The position numbers and the translations under genes are program-made. This document shows positions 17,181-24,177 of a stretch of 43,556 nt of DNA, one piece after another (the stretch's first letter is position 1; each line of letters begins with the position of its first letter). Origin of the DNA: an uncultured Clostridia bacterium. GTDB lineage: Bacteria > Bacillota > Clostridia > Christensenellales > UBA1242. The stretch covers positions 1 through 43,556 of the forward strand of contig CALVZD010000005.1 of assembly GCA_944372435.1 (NCBI GenBank), written 5' to 3'. The notes below the pieces were generated by a model. That model did no database searches. It saw only the letters and a list, made by a program, of their open reading frames with translations, and was not told the DNA's origin.

Positions 17181-17989
17181 AAAAAAAGTGGGTCATAGCA
17201 TTAAGTGTTTTGCTCGTGGTCGTCGTCACAATCGTGACGCTGTCTTTCACGCTTTTCACCATCCAAAATATCGAGATCGACATGCGGACAAGCTCGTCTC
17301 AGGTTTACACCTCTGACGAAATTTTGAAGGCCTCTCAGGTCAGCAAGGGCAAAAATATCATGTTTTTAAACAAAACCGCCATGACCGAAAACCTTGAAGC
17401 TGAGTATCCGTATATGCAGGTGATAAACATCGAAACTCGCTTTCCTTACACTTTGGTGTTTCACCTTGCCGAGCGAACGGCGTTTTATGCGATAAAAAGT
17501 GGCGAAAAATATTTGAAGCTTGACAGAGATTTAAAGGTGCTTGGGCGCTCTGACAGCGCAGACGGCTTGATTTTGATTGACGGAGAGCTAAACTTGCAGG
17601 TGGGGCAGTTTGCGCAGCTTGAAAACTTGAAAGAGCTTTGTGATGCGATCCTTGCTTGCAACAGAACGCAGGCTGAGGCGCTTGCAACTTTTGAAAAGCT
17701 CGAATATTTTGAAAGCGAAAATGATATTTATCACACTCCTGAACTTGGCATAAAGCTCACCTTAAAATCAGGTAGAGAGGTATATCTGCACAACTGCTCA
17801 CATGTGCTTGCGGACAAGCTTGCCAAATTTTATTCGGTTTTAGGGCAGATTTACACGCTTTCAGGGATGTTGGAGGATGAGGCCATCACCACAAGCCAAA
17901 TCCACATCGAAAACTTCATCGGCTCGCCGCAAGACGGCCAAACTTGTTATTTTTATCTCATGTATCAGGGCGAAAAAGTAACAATATGA
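17177..17989 (+). CDS. ftsQ: FtsQ/DivIB division protein
   Basis: The 270-residue protein has a short basic N-terminus, one membrane segment (about 5-27) and an extracytoplasmic POTRA-like region starting IQNIEIDM, then YTSDEILKASQV and a FPYTLVFHLAERT strand typical of FtsQ/DivIB. It stabilises the divisome on the outer face of the membrane. The start is TTG, overlapping the murA stop (TTGA). Sequence is weakly conserved in this family; topology and the murA-ftsQ-ftsA-ftsZ order support the call. Confidence 0.85.
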   Translation: MKKKWVIALSVLLVVVVTIVTLSFTLFTIQNIEIDMRTSSSQVYTSDEILKASQVSKGKNIMFLNKTAMTENLEAEYPYMQVINIETRFPYTLVFHLAERTAFYAIKSGEKYLKLDRDLKVLGRSDSADGLILIDGELNLQVGQFAQLENLKELCDAILACNRTQAEALATFEKLEYFESENDIYHTPELGIKLTLKSGREVYLHNCSHVLADKLAKFYSVLGQIYTLSGMLEDEAITTSQIHIENFIGSPQDGQTCYFYLMYQGEKVTI

Positions 17990-18028
17990 AAATATATACA
18001 AAAAAATAAATATTTATAAATTTTTGTT

Positions 18029-18057
18029 TGACAAATTTAAAGTTTTATTCTAAAATA
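18029..18057 (+). promoter_or_regulatory. Sigma-A promoter of ftsA-ftsZ
   Basis: TTGACA (18029-18034), 17-bp spacer, TAAAAT (18052-18057), 15 bases upstream of the ftsA ATG. It would let the ftsAZ pair be expressed separately from the mur genes. Confidence 0.75.
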
Positions 18058-18072
18058 GAGGCAGGAGAACAA

Positions 18073-19194
18073 ATGAGAGGGAAACAAGTTGTAGTTTTAG
18101 AGATTGGGTCATCACAGCTTAGGGTGATAGTTGCAAAACCTGGGCTGAATGATTCTCTTTTTGTAAAAGATCAAGCGGAAAAAAATTATGACGGCTATTA
18201 TCAAGGCGAGTTTGTCGAGCCATCCAAACTTGCGCCGGCGCTTTATGATCTTTTCAGTTCGATTGACTTTTTGCGAAACAAGTATAACAAAAAACTCTTC
18301 GTCGCACTTCCTGCCGAAATGACAAATGTGGCACTTGCGTCAGCTTCTATGAGCGTGGAGGGGCTGGGGAGAGTGACAAAAGGCGATGTCGACGCGCTCA
18401 GCCAGCAAGCACTTGAAAAAGTCAAAGCGCCTGATGTTGAAATCGTTTCAACTTCTCCATTCGGCTTTTATGTCGACGATGTCAAATCTCCTGAGCCTGT
18501 CGGCAAAAAGGGCAGAACGCTTTCGGCAGAGTTTTCGATCATAACTTGTCCTGCCAAACTCATCAAAAGTTTCAATGAAATTTTGGCGGACCTTGGCTTT
18601 GTCAGTGTGGAATACATAAGCGAGCCTCTCGCCTCGGCGCTCACAGTTGTGCCTGAGGAAGAGAGAGAGGAATGCGCGCTCGTCATCGATGTCGGGCAGC
18701 TTTCCACCAGCGTGGCTTATGTTAGTGGTGGCGGACTTTCCAGCTTGACTTCGTTTTCAATCGGCGGAGGTCACATCACGAGCGATCTTTCGGAGGCTTT
18801 CGACCTGACCTTTGAAAATGCAGAACGGCTGAAAAAAATGGTGGTGATTTCGGTGGAAGCTCAGCCGCTTGACTACTACGACCTCATCACCGCAGAGGGA
18901 AAGGTTGAAAGAATTTTGCAAGATGACGCAGGCAAGGTCGTTTCATATCGGCTTGAAACCATCGCCTCGGCGATCAATCAGTGCCTGATAATGCAGGGCA
19001 TATCGCTTGGAAGCTATCTGCCGATATACCTCATCGGTGGAGGCGCCAGCAAAATCAAGGGCGGAAAAGATTTTCTCGCAAAATGCATCAGCAAAAACAT
19101 CGCCTACGGCAGGGCGCCATTTCCAGGCAAAGACAAGCCAGAGGAGGCCGCGCTTTTCTCACTTGCAAGTTTTGCTTTGAAAAATTGTGATTAA
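18073..19194 (+). CDS. ftsA: FtsA-like actin-fold division protein without C-terminal amphipathic helix
   Basis: The 373-residue protein has the actin-family phosphate-1 region VVLEIGSSQLRVIV, an FtsA-type 1C domain (GRVTKGDVDALSQQAL; FGFYVDDVKSPEPVGKKG), phosphate-2 LVIDVGQLSTSVAYV and adenosine motif PIYLIGGGASKIKG. FtsA tethers FtsZ to the membrane through a C-terminal amphipathic helix; this protein stops at ALFSLASFALKNCD, shorter than usual and with no such helix visible. ATG 18073 with AGGAGA upstream was preferred over an in-frame start at 18028, which overlaps the promoter. The position before ftsZ makes FtsA the best name despite divergence. Confidence 0.85.
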   Translation: MRGKQVVVLEIGSSQLRVIVAKPGLNDSLFVKDQAEKNYDGYYQGEFVEPSKLAPALYDLFSSIDFLRNKYNKKLFVALPAEMTNVALASASMSVEGLGRVTKGDVDALSQQALEKVKAPDVEIVSTSPFGFYVDDVKSPEPVGKKGRTLSAEFSIITCPAKLIKSFNEILADLGFVSVEYISEPLASALTVVPEEEREECALVIDVGQLSTSVAYVSGGGLSSLTSFSIGGGHITSDLSEAFDLTFENAERLKKMVVISVEAQPLDYYDLITAEGKVERILQDDAGKVVSYRLETIASAINQCLIMQGISLGSYLPIYLIGGGASKIKGGKDFLAKCISKNIAYGRAPFPGKDKPEEAALFSLASFALKNCD

Positions 19195-19206
19195 GCGCAA
19201 ATTTGC

Positions 19207-19235
19207 TTGCAAATTATGCGAAAATCGATTATAAT
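19207..19235 (+). promoter_or_regulatory. Sigma-A promoter of ftsZ
   Basis: TTGCAA (19207-19212), 17-bp spacer and a consensus TATAAT (19230-19235), 21 bases upstream of the ftsZ ATG. This gives ftsZ its own transcript. Confidence 0.75.
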
Positions 19236-19256
19236 TTTGTAAAATAGGAGACGAAC

Positions 19257-20438
19257 ATGGAAAACAACAACAATAACAACAATGTCACATCCTTCGCCAA
19301 AATCAAAGTCGTTGGCGTTGGCGGCGGCGGAAACAATGCCGTAAACAGGATGATCGAGGCAGGAGTTGATTCGGCTGAGTTTGTTGCAGTCAACACCGAC
19401 AAACAGGCGCTGGTTGTCAGCAAGGCACCAATCAGGTTGCAGATTGGAGAGCGCCTCACAGGCGGTCTTGGCGCAGGCGGCATACCTGAGGTTGGTCAAA
19501 AGTCAGCCGAGGAAAGCAAAGAGCACATCACTGAGATGCTCAAAGGCTCGCATCTTGTTTTCATCACTGCTGGCATGGGCGGCGGAACCGGAACAGGTGC
19601 TGCACCAGTGGTTGCAAGAATTGCAAAAGAGATGGGCATTTTGACGATTGCTGTTGTCACAAAGCCATTCGCTTTTGAAAGCAGGGTGAGAGCTGAAAAT
19701 GCAAACAAGGGCATCGAAGAGCTCAAAAAATATGTCGACACCATGGTCATCATTCCAAACGAAAGGCTCTTCCAAATCGTTCCAAAAAAGACACCGATTT
19801 TGGAAGCGTTCAGATATGCTGATGATGTGCTTCGTCAGGGCATTCAAGGCATTTCGGATCTTATTGCAAAACCAGGGCTCATCAACCTTGACTTTGCCGA
19901 CGTTAAAACGATCATGCAAAACAAGGGCCTTGCACATATGGGCATCGGTCATGGCAAAGGCGAAAACAAAGCTCTCGAAGCGGTCAAGCAGGCGGTTGCA
20001 AGCCCGCTCATTGAAACGACGATCGAAGGTGCAAAAGGTCTGCTTCTCAATGTCAAGGGCGGCATCGATCTGACGCAGGAAGATGTCAGCGAAGTAGCTA
20101 TGCTCGTTCAAGAGGTCATCGACCCAAGCTGTGTGGTGATTTTTGGAAACAGCATCGACATGGATATGAACGATGAGCTTGAAGTGACGATCATCGCAAC
20201 AGGCTTCCCAAATCCAGAGGACAAGCCAAAAGACGAGGCTGCTGAGGAGGCGAGAGACTTTAATCCTGACTTTGCAGAAAATGAAGGGCTCAAAGGTCTG
20301 AGTTCTCTCAAAAACATGCAAGAGCAGCAAAAGGCTGAGGTTTCTATCAAAAAAGATGAAAACGCGGCGTCATCTCGAGTTGATGTTGACGCGTCGGTTC
20401 CTGCTTGGCTGAGACAGCTGCGAAGCAAAAAGAAATAA
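19257..20438 (+). CDS. ftsZ: Cell division GTPase FtsZ
   Basis: The 393-residue tubulin homologue polymerises into the Z-ring. It has [15 protein letters not shown], the tubulin signature [10 protein letters not shown] (about 107), the T7-loop [11 protein letters not shown] and a variable acidic linker from about 320. It ends with [13 protein letters not shown], the conserved C-terminal peptide that binds FtsA and other partners. AGGAG precedes the ATG. The preceding asparagine-rich stretch (NNNNNNN) is unremarkable. A strong terminator ends the division cluster. Confidence 0.98.
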   Translation: MENNNNNNNVTSFAKIKVVGVGGGGNNAVNRMIEAGVDSAEFVAVNTDKQALVVSKAPIRLQIGERLTGGLGAGGIPEVGQKSAEESKEHITEMLKGSHLVFITAGMGGGTGTGAAPVVARIAKEMGILTIAVVTKPFAFESRVRAENANKGIEELKKYVDTMVIIPNERLFQIVPKKTPILEAFRYADDVLRQGIQGISDLIAKPGLINLDFADVKTIMQNKGLAHMGIGHGKGENKALEAVKQAVASPLIETTIEGAKGLLLNVKGGIDLTQEDVSEVAMLVQEVIDPSCVVIFGNSIDMDMNDELEVTIIATGFPNPEDKPKDEAAEEARDFNPDFAENEGLKGLSSLKNMQEQQKAEVSIKKDENAASSRVDVDASVPAWLRQLRSKKK

Positions 20439-20451
20439 TGCTAACTTTTAG

Positions 20452-20478
20452 GCGCGCTAATTAAAGCGCGCTTTTTTT
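20452..20478 (+). terminator. Terminator after ftsZ
   Basis: A perfect 7-bp stem GCGCGCT / AGCGCGC with loop AATTAA is followed by seven T. Confidence 0.92.
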
Positions 20479-20494
20479 ATTCTACAAAATTGAA

Positions 20495-20550
20495 CAGGAT
20501 TTGTTTCAAGTCGCGAAAATTATGTTAACTTCTCTTTCAGGATTTGTTTT
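20495..20550 (+). repeat. Direct repeat upstream of spoIIGA
   Basis: CAGGATTTGTTT occurs at 20495-20506 and 20538-20549, 43 bp apart, about four helical turns. Both lie in the ftsZ-spoIIGA spacer, where the sporulation promoter must be. A clear Spo0A box (TGTCGAA) is not seen; AGTCGCGAA at 20509-20517 is only similar. Confidence 0.5.
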
Positions 20551-20580
20551 AAAATGGCATTATCTGAAAAGGAGAAAGCC

Positions 20581-21390
20581 ATGCAGATAGTCATCGAATA
20601 TGCGCTTGTTGTCAATTTGATTTTAAATTATTTCATTTTAAAGTCCTGCGCAAAACTCTTCAAGGTTTCACCAAAATGGTGGTTTGTCAGTTGCCTTTTT
20701 GGCAGTGTGATGGCGATCATTATGCCTTTGTTCAATTTCCCTTTGGTGGTGAGCATTCTTGCAACGATCTTGGTCGGGATCATCATGACCTGCATCAGTT
20801 TTCCAATCAAAAGCGTCAAAGATTTTTTCTTTTACGGCTTTGGGCTGGTGTTTTTGACCTTCGTTTTTGGCGGTGCTTGTTATATGATTTCGTCATGGTT
20901 TGGCGATCTCAGCACGCTTGTGATCTGCCTTTGCTGCGCCGCTATATATTTTTGCGTTTCGCTTTTGCTTTCAAAACTTTTAAAAAAGCGGGTGCTTGAC
21001 AGCTTTACTTGCAGCGTGCAGATCAAGTGCAAGGGCAAAACTGTGGAGGAGATAGGCTATTTTGACACCGGCAATGTGCTCTACGATCCTGTCACCTCGG
21101 CGCCGATAGTGCTCATTTCAAAAAGCGTGTTTGAAAAACTTGTGGGCGAGGACTATCTGTTTTTCATGCTGAAAAAAGAGAAGGCCAAAAAATTGCCATA
21201 TGGGCATTTTGTCAATGTCGGCTCAGCGGTCACAAACGGCGAGATGCTGGTCTTTATGGCGGAAAAGCTGACTATCTCTGAAAAAGGCCAGCACGCAAAG
21301 ATCTTCAAAAACACTCTGCTTGGTCTGAGCATGGCCGACTTTTCAAAAAGTTTAAACTCTGGCGTGCTGCTCCACAGCAGTCTCGCCTGA
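20581..21390 (+). CDS. spoIIGA: Sporulation sigma-E factor processing peptidase SpoIIGA
   Basis: The 269-residue protein has about five N-terminal membrane segments (to about residue 140) and a C-terminal aspartic-protease-like domain with YFDTGNVLYDPVTSAP, the single DTG catalytic motif that works in a dimer. It cleaves pro-sigma-E in the mother cell when signalled across the septum by SpoIIR. ATG 20581 has AAGGAG upstream; an in-frame start at 20554 overlaps that site. sigE follows after 10 bp, the standard spoIIG operon. Confidence 0.94.
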   Translation: MQIVIEYALVVNLILNYFILKSCAKLFKVSPKWWFVSCLFGSVMAIIMPLFNFPLVVSILATILVGIIMTCISFPIKSVKDFFFYGFGLVFLTFVFGGACYMISSWFGDLSTLVICLCCAAIYFCVSLLLSKLLKKRVLDSFTCSVQIKCKGKTVEEIGYFDTGNVLYDPVTSAPIVLISKSVFEKLVGEDYLFFMLKKEKAKKLPYGHFVNVGSAVTNGEMLVFMAEKLTISEKGQHAKIFKNTLLGLSMADFSKSLNSGVLLHSSLA

Positions 21391-21400
21391 CGGGAGGGGA

Positions 21401-22126
21401 ATGAAAAAGTTATATTTTTTCGTAAAAGCATTTTTTTGGAAAATTTTTGCCAAAAAAAATTTTTCTTCGGTTCGCGGCATCGTTTGCTACATCTGCGGCA
21501 ACGAGGCCTTGCCTTTGCCACTTGATGCGGAGGAAGAAAAAATCCTTGTGCGCCAGGCGGAGCAGGGCAGCGAGTTTGCAAAAGAAAAACTCATCGAGCA
21601 CAATCTTAGGCTTGTCGTTTATATCGCCAAAAAATTTGAAAACACAGGCATCGAGTTTGAAGATCTCATCTCAATCGGCTCGGTTGGGCTCATCAAGGCG
21701 GTCAAAACATTCCGCAGCGACAAAAACATCAAGCTTGCAACTTATGCCTCTCGCTGCATCGAAAACGAGCTTTTGATGCAACTTAGAAAGCTATCCAAAG
21801 TCAAAGGCGAGGTCAGCCTTGACAAACCTCTCTCCGAGGACGGCGAGGGAAACCAGCTGCTGCTTGCCGACATCATGGCAAGCGAGACGGATGAGATCTC
21901 TGCCGCCATGGATTCATCTGCGGATCGCGAGATTTTGTGGCAAATTTTGGGCAGGTTAGAGCGACGCGAGCAGGAGATCATGATCCTGCGTTTTGGGCTT
22001 GAAGGCAAGGACGAGCTCACGCAAAAAGAGGTCGCCGACAAGCTTGGCATCAGCCAAAGTTATATTTCGCGCATAGAAAAAAAGATTTTGGTAAAAATGA
22101 AAAAAGAGCTCTCAAAGCTCAGTTAA
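21401..22126 (+). CDS. sigE: RNA polymerase sporulation sigma factor SigE (pro-form)
   Basis: The 241-residue sigma-70 family protein begins with a hydrophobic/basic pro-sequence (about 1-28), whose removal by SpoIIGA activates it. Region 2 is AKEKLIEHNLRLVVYIAKKF, then DLISIGSVGLIKAVKTF, and region 4 ends DKLGISQSYISRIEKK. It directs early mother-cell transcription, including spoIVA-type genes; a matching promoter lies before spoIVA in this window. The Shine-Dalgarno GGGAGGGG is very strong. sigG follows 120 bp downstream. Confidence 0.95.
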   Translation: MKKLYFFVKAFFWKIFAKKNFSSVRGIVCYICGNEALPLPLDAEEEKILVRQAEQGSEFAKEKLIEHNLRLVVYIAKKFENTGIEFEDLISIGSVGLIKAVKTFRSDKNIKLATYASRCIENELLMQLRKLSKVKGEVSLDKPLSEDGEGNQLLLADIMASETDEISAAMDSSADREILWQILGRLERREQEIMILRFGLEGKDELTQKEVADKLGISQSYISRIEKKILVKMKKELSKLS

Positions 22127-22202
22127 AGCGCGTTTAATCCAAAAAAAATCGATTTTTTTCACTATTTTTTTGGTTTTTTGTCAAAAAAATCTAACTTCGA
22201 AT

Positions 22203-22244
22203 AAAAGCCTTCGTTTGGGAGAGAATCTCTTTCGGAGGCTTTTT
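22203..22244 (+). promoter_or_regulatory. Stem-loop sequestering the sigG Shine-Dalgarno
   Basis: Left arm AAAAGCCTTCG (22203-22213) pairs with CGGAGGCTTTT (22233-22243), with one G-T wobble, around an inner GAGA/TCTC stem. The right arm contains the sigG Shine-Dalgarno GGAGG (22234-22238) and runs into five T, so it could also act as a terminator. It would keep read-through RNA from the spoIIGA-sigE promoter silent for sigG. Confidence 0.75.
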
Positions 22245-22246
22245 CT

Positions 22247-23023
22247 ATGTCAAACAAGGTTGTAATTTCGGGCATAAACACTTCGCTTTTGCCCAAACTT
22301 TCAAACGAGGATATTTTAAATCTCATGAAAAAAGTCAAGGCGGGCGACGAACTGGCACGCGAAGCCTTTGTTGTGGCAAATTTGAGGCTCGTGCTTTCGG
22401 TCGTGCAAAGATTTTCAGGCCGCTCAGACAAAGCCGATGACATGTTTCAGGTTGGATGCGTTGGGCTTATGAAAGCGATTGACAATTTTGACGAGAGTCT
22501 GAACGTTCGCTTTTCCACCTACGCCGTGCCAATGATAGTTGGAGAGATTCGCAGGTTTTTGCGCGACAACAATTCGGTCAGAGTTTCTCGGTCGCTGCGC
22601 GATATAGCCTACAAATCGCTGCAAGCCAAAGAGCAACTCTCAAAGGCAAACCACAGCGAGCCGACGATTGAGGATATATCAAAATATCTCAGCGTTCCAG
22701 CAAAGACGATCACTTTTGCGCTCGATGCCATCAGCGACACAATTTCGCTTTCTGACCCAGTCTACTCGGATGGCTCCGACACGATCGAACTCCAAGATCA
22801 ATTGTCGAATTTGAAAGACAGTGACGAAAGTCTGTATGAAAAGATAGCGATCAAGGACGCCATAAAAAAACTTGCGCCGCGCGAACGGCAGATTTTGCTC
22901 TTGCGCTACTATGTTGGCAAAACCCAAATGGAAGTCAGTGAAGAGGTGGGGATATCTCAGGCGCAGGTTTCGCGACTTGAAAAAAATGCGCTAAAACTCA
23001 TAAAAGAAAAAATTGACGGCTAG
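22247..23023 (+). CDS. sigG: RNA polymerase forespore sigma factor SigG
   Basis: The 258-residue sigma factor begins VVISGINTSLLPKLSNED, the SigG N-terminal signature. It has DDMFQVGCVGLMKAIDNFD (region 2), RFSTYAVPMIVGEIRRFLRD, a region 3 and a region 4 ending VGISQAQVSRLEKNALK. It drives late forespore gene expression once engulfment is complete. The gene follows sigE as in Bacillus and Clostridia, and its Shine-Dalgarno is buried in a hairpin. The ylmC-type gene follows. Confidence 0.95.
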   Translation: MSNKVVISGINTSLLPKLSNEDILNLMKKVKAGDELAREAFVVANLRLVLSVVQRFSGRSDKADDMFQVGCVGLMKAIDNFDESLNVRFSTYAVPMIVGEIRRFLRDNNSVRVSRSLRDIAYKSLQAKEQLSKANHSEPTIEDISKYLSVPAKTITFALDAISDTISLSDPVYSDGSDTIELQDQLSNLKDSDESLYEKIAIKDAIKKLAPRERQILLLRYYVGKTQMEVSEEVGISQAQVSRLEKNALKLIKEKIDG

Positions 23024-23070
23024 GTCGAATTTTGTCATTTTGCTGAAAACTTGCTCATATATCTAGATCA

Positions 23071-23355
23071 ATGGAAACTTCATTTATGGAACTCAGATGC
23101 AAAGAGGTTGTCAACGTCGTCGATGGGCGAAGGCTCGGGCATATCATAGATGTGGCGCTAAATCTTTCCACCGGCTGCGTGACAGGAATTGTCGTGCCGG
23201 GCGAAAAATCCTTTTGGAATGTGTTTAAATCAGGAGCCGAGTTTTTTATACCGCTAAATCAAATAATCAAAATAGGTGAGGACGCGATCTTGGTGCAAAT
23301 ATATGGAGGCGAGCCAAATCAAAACCCATACATTTTGAGTGACAAAAAAAATTAA
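23071..23355 (+). CDS. ylmC: YlmC/YmxH family PRC-barrel sporulation protein
   Basis: The 94-residue protein has a PRC-barrel core: MELRCKEVVNVVDGRRLGHIIDV, a Gly-Val-rich middle (TGIVVPGE) and FIPLNQIIKIGEDAILV. Members of this family (YlmC, YmxH) are common in spore formers; the molecular role is unknown. The position after sigG matches Bacillus synteny. No Shine-Dalgarno is visible before ATG 23071; TATATC at 23058-23063 lies 7 bases upstream, so the mRNA may be leaderless. ATG 23086 is an alternative start. Confidence 0.85.
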   Translation: METSFMELRCKEVVNVVDGRRLGHIIDVALNLSTGCVTGIVVPGEKSFWNVFKSGAEFFIPLNQIIKIGEDAILVQIYGGEPNQNPYILSDKKN

Positions 23356-23380
23356 GCCGCGATTTTGGCTTAATTTTTTT
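23352..23380. terminator. Bidirectional terminator between ylmC and nrdR
   Basis: Stem TTAAGCC / GGCTTAA with loop GCGATTTT is flanked by an A-run on the left and seven T on the right, serving ylmC and the convergent nrdR. Confidence 0.88.
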
Positions 23381-23403
23381 ATATTTAGCAAAATACTTGA
23401 ATT

Positions 23404-23847
23404 TTACAAATCTTGCAGCAATTTTTTAAAGCTGTCGATGTCTTTGAATTGTTTGTAAACAGAGGCAAAACGAACATATGCCACGTCGTCAAGCTTTTTC
23501 AAATTTTCCATAACAAGTTCGCCAATCCTTGACGAAGCGACTTCTTGCGAAAAACTGTTTTGCAGCGTTTTTTCAATGTTCATCGCCACTTCTTCGATCT
23601 GTGACAATGTCACAGGTCTTTTTTCACACGCCTTGATGATGCCGTTTTTGATTTTGTTGATATCAAAAGGCTGGCGGCTGCCATCCGATTTTATCACCAA
23701 TATCGGCGTAACCTCCACGGTTTCATAGGTGGTGAAGCGCTTGCCACAGCGCAAACACTCTCTTCTTCGTCTGATAGAGTTGGTTTCGTCATTTGAGCGA
23801 GAGTCCAAAACTTTGCTTTCCTCTCCTCCACAATATATGCATCTCAT
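23404..23847 (-). CDS. nrdR: Transcriptional repressor NrdR
   Basis: The 147-residue protein has an N-terminal zinc ribbon (CIYCGG ... CLRCGKRFTTYE) and an ATP-cone domain with VIKSDGSRQPFDINKI and KRPVTLSQIE. It represses ribonucleotide reductase genes according to the (d)ATP bound; no nrd gene lies in this window. The start MRCIYCGG at 23847 was chosen for AAGGAG 7 bases upstream; an in-frame start at 23886 would add residues not seen in the family. Confidence 0.96.
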   Translation of the reverse strand: MRCIYCGGEESKVLDSRSNDETNSIRRRRECLRCGKRFTTYETVEVTPILVIKSDGSRQPFDINKIKNGIIKACEKRPVTLSQIEEVAMNIEKTLQNSFSQEVASSRIGELVMENLKKLDDVAYVRFASVYKQFKDIDSFKKLLQDL

Positions 23848-23952
23848 TTGTCTTCTCCTTGCTTTAAAGCATACCATATATGCCAAAAAAAAGCAAACAA
23901 AAAAGCGTGCTGTGGTTTTAAAATTTTAAAACAATAAATATACATTTTTTTG

Positions 23953-24177
23953 ATGACAACTCTCGCGCAAGCAAAAATCAACAAGTTTTTCAAAATCTCC
24001 GGCTATCAAAACCTGCCGGACAAAATTTTGCGCAGGCTGTGTGATCTGGGGTTGACGCAAGGCCAGCAGGTGTGCGTGAGGGCAAGGTCGCTCCTCAAAA
24101 AAGCACTGCTCATCGAGGTGCGCGGCTATGAGCTTTCTCTCAAATCCGACATCGCAAAAGGGGTGATTTTGGAGTGA
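23953..24177 (+). CDS. feoA: FeoA, small partner of ferrous iron transporter
   Basis: The 74-residue protein has an SH3-like FeoA fold: LPDKILRRLCDLGLTQGQQVCV matches the family pattern of a helix then DLGLxxGxxV, followed by a short beta strand segment. It is a cytoplasmic accessory factor of FeoB. TTG at 23950 directly precedes the ATG and could be the start. There is no Shine-Dalgarno; TATACA at 23939-23944 lies close upstream. It overlaps feoB by 4 bp. Confidence 0.85.
   Translation: MTTLAQAKINKFFKISGYQNLPDKILRRLCDLGLTQGQQVCVRARSLLKKALLIEVRGYELSLKSDIAKGVILE

Noticed and set aside
19503..20330. 275-codon minus-strand ORF inside ftsZ
   Set aside because: Long antisense frame caused by the codon use of ftsZ; no promoter or Shine-Dalgarno, and FtsZ is certain.
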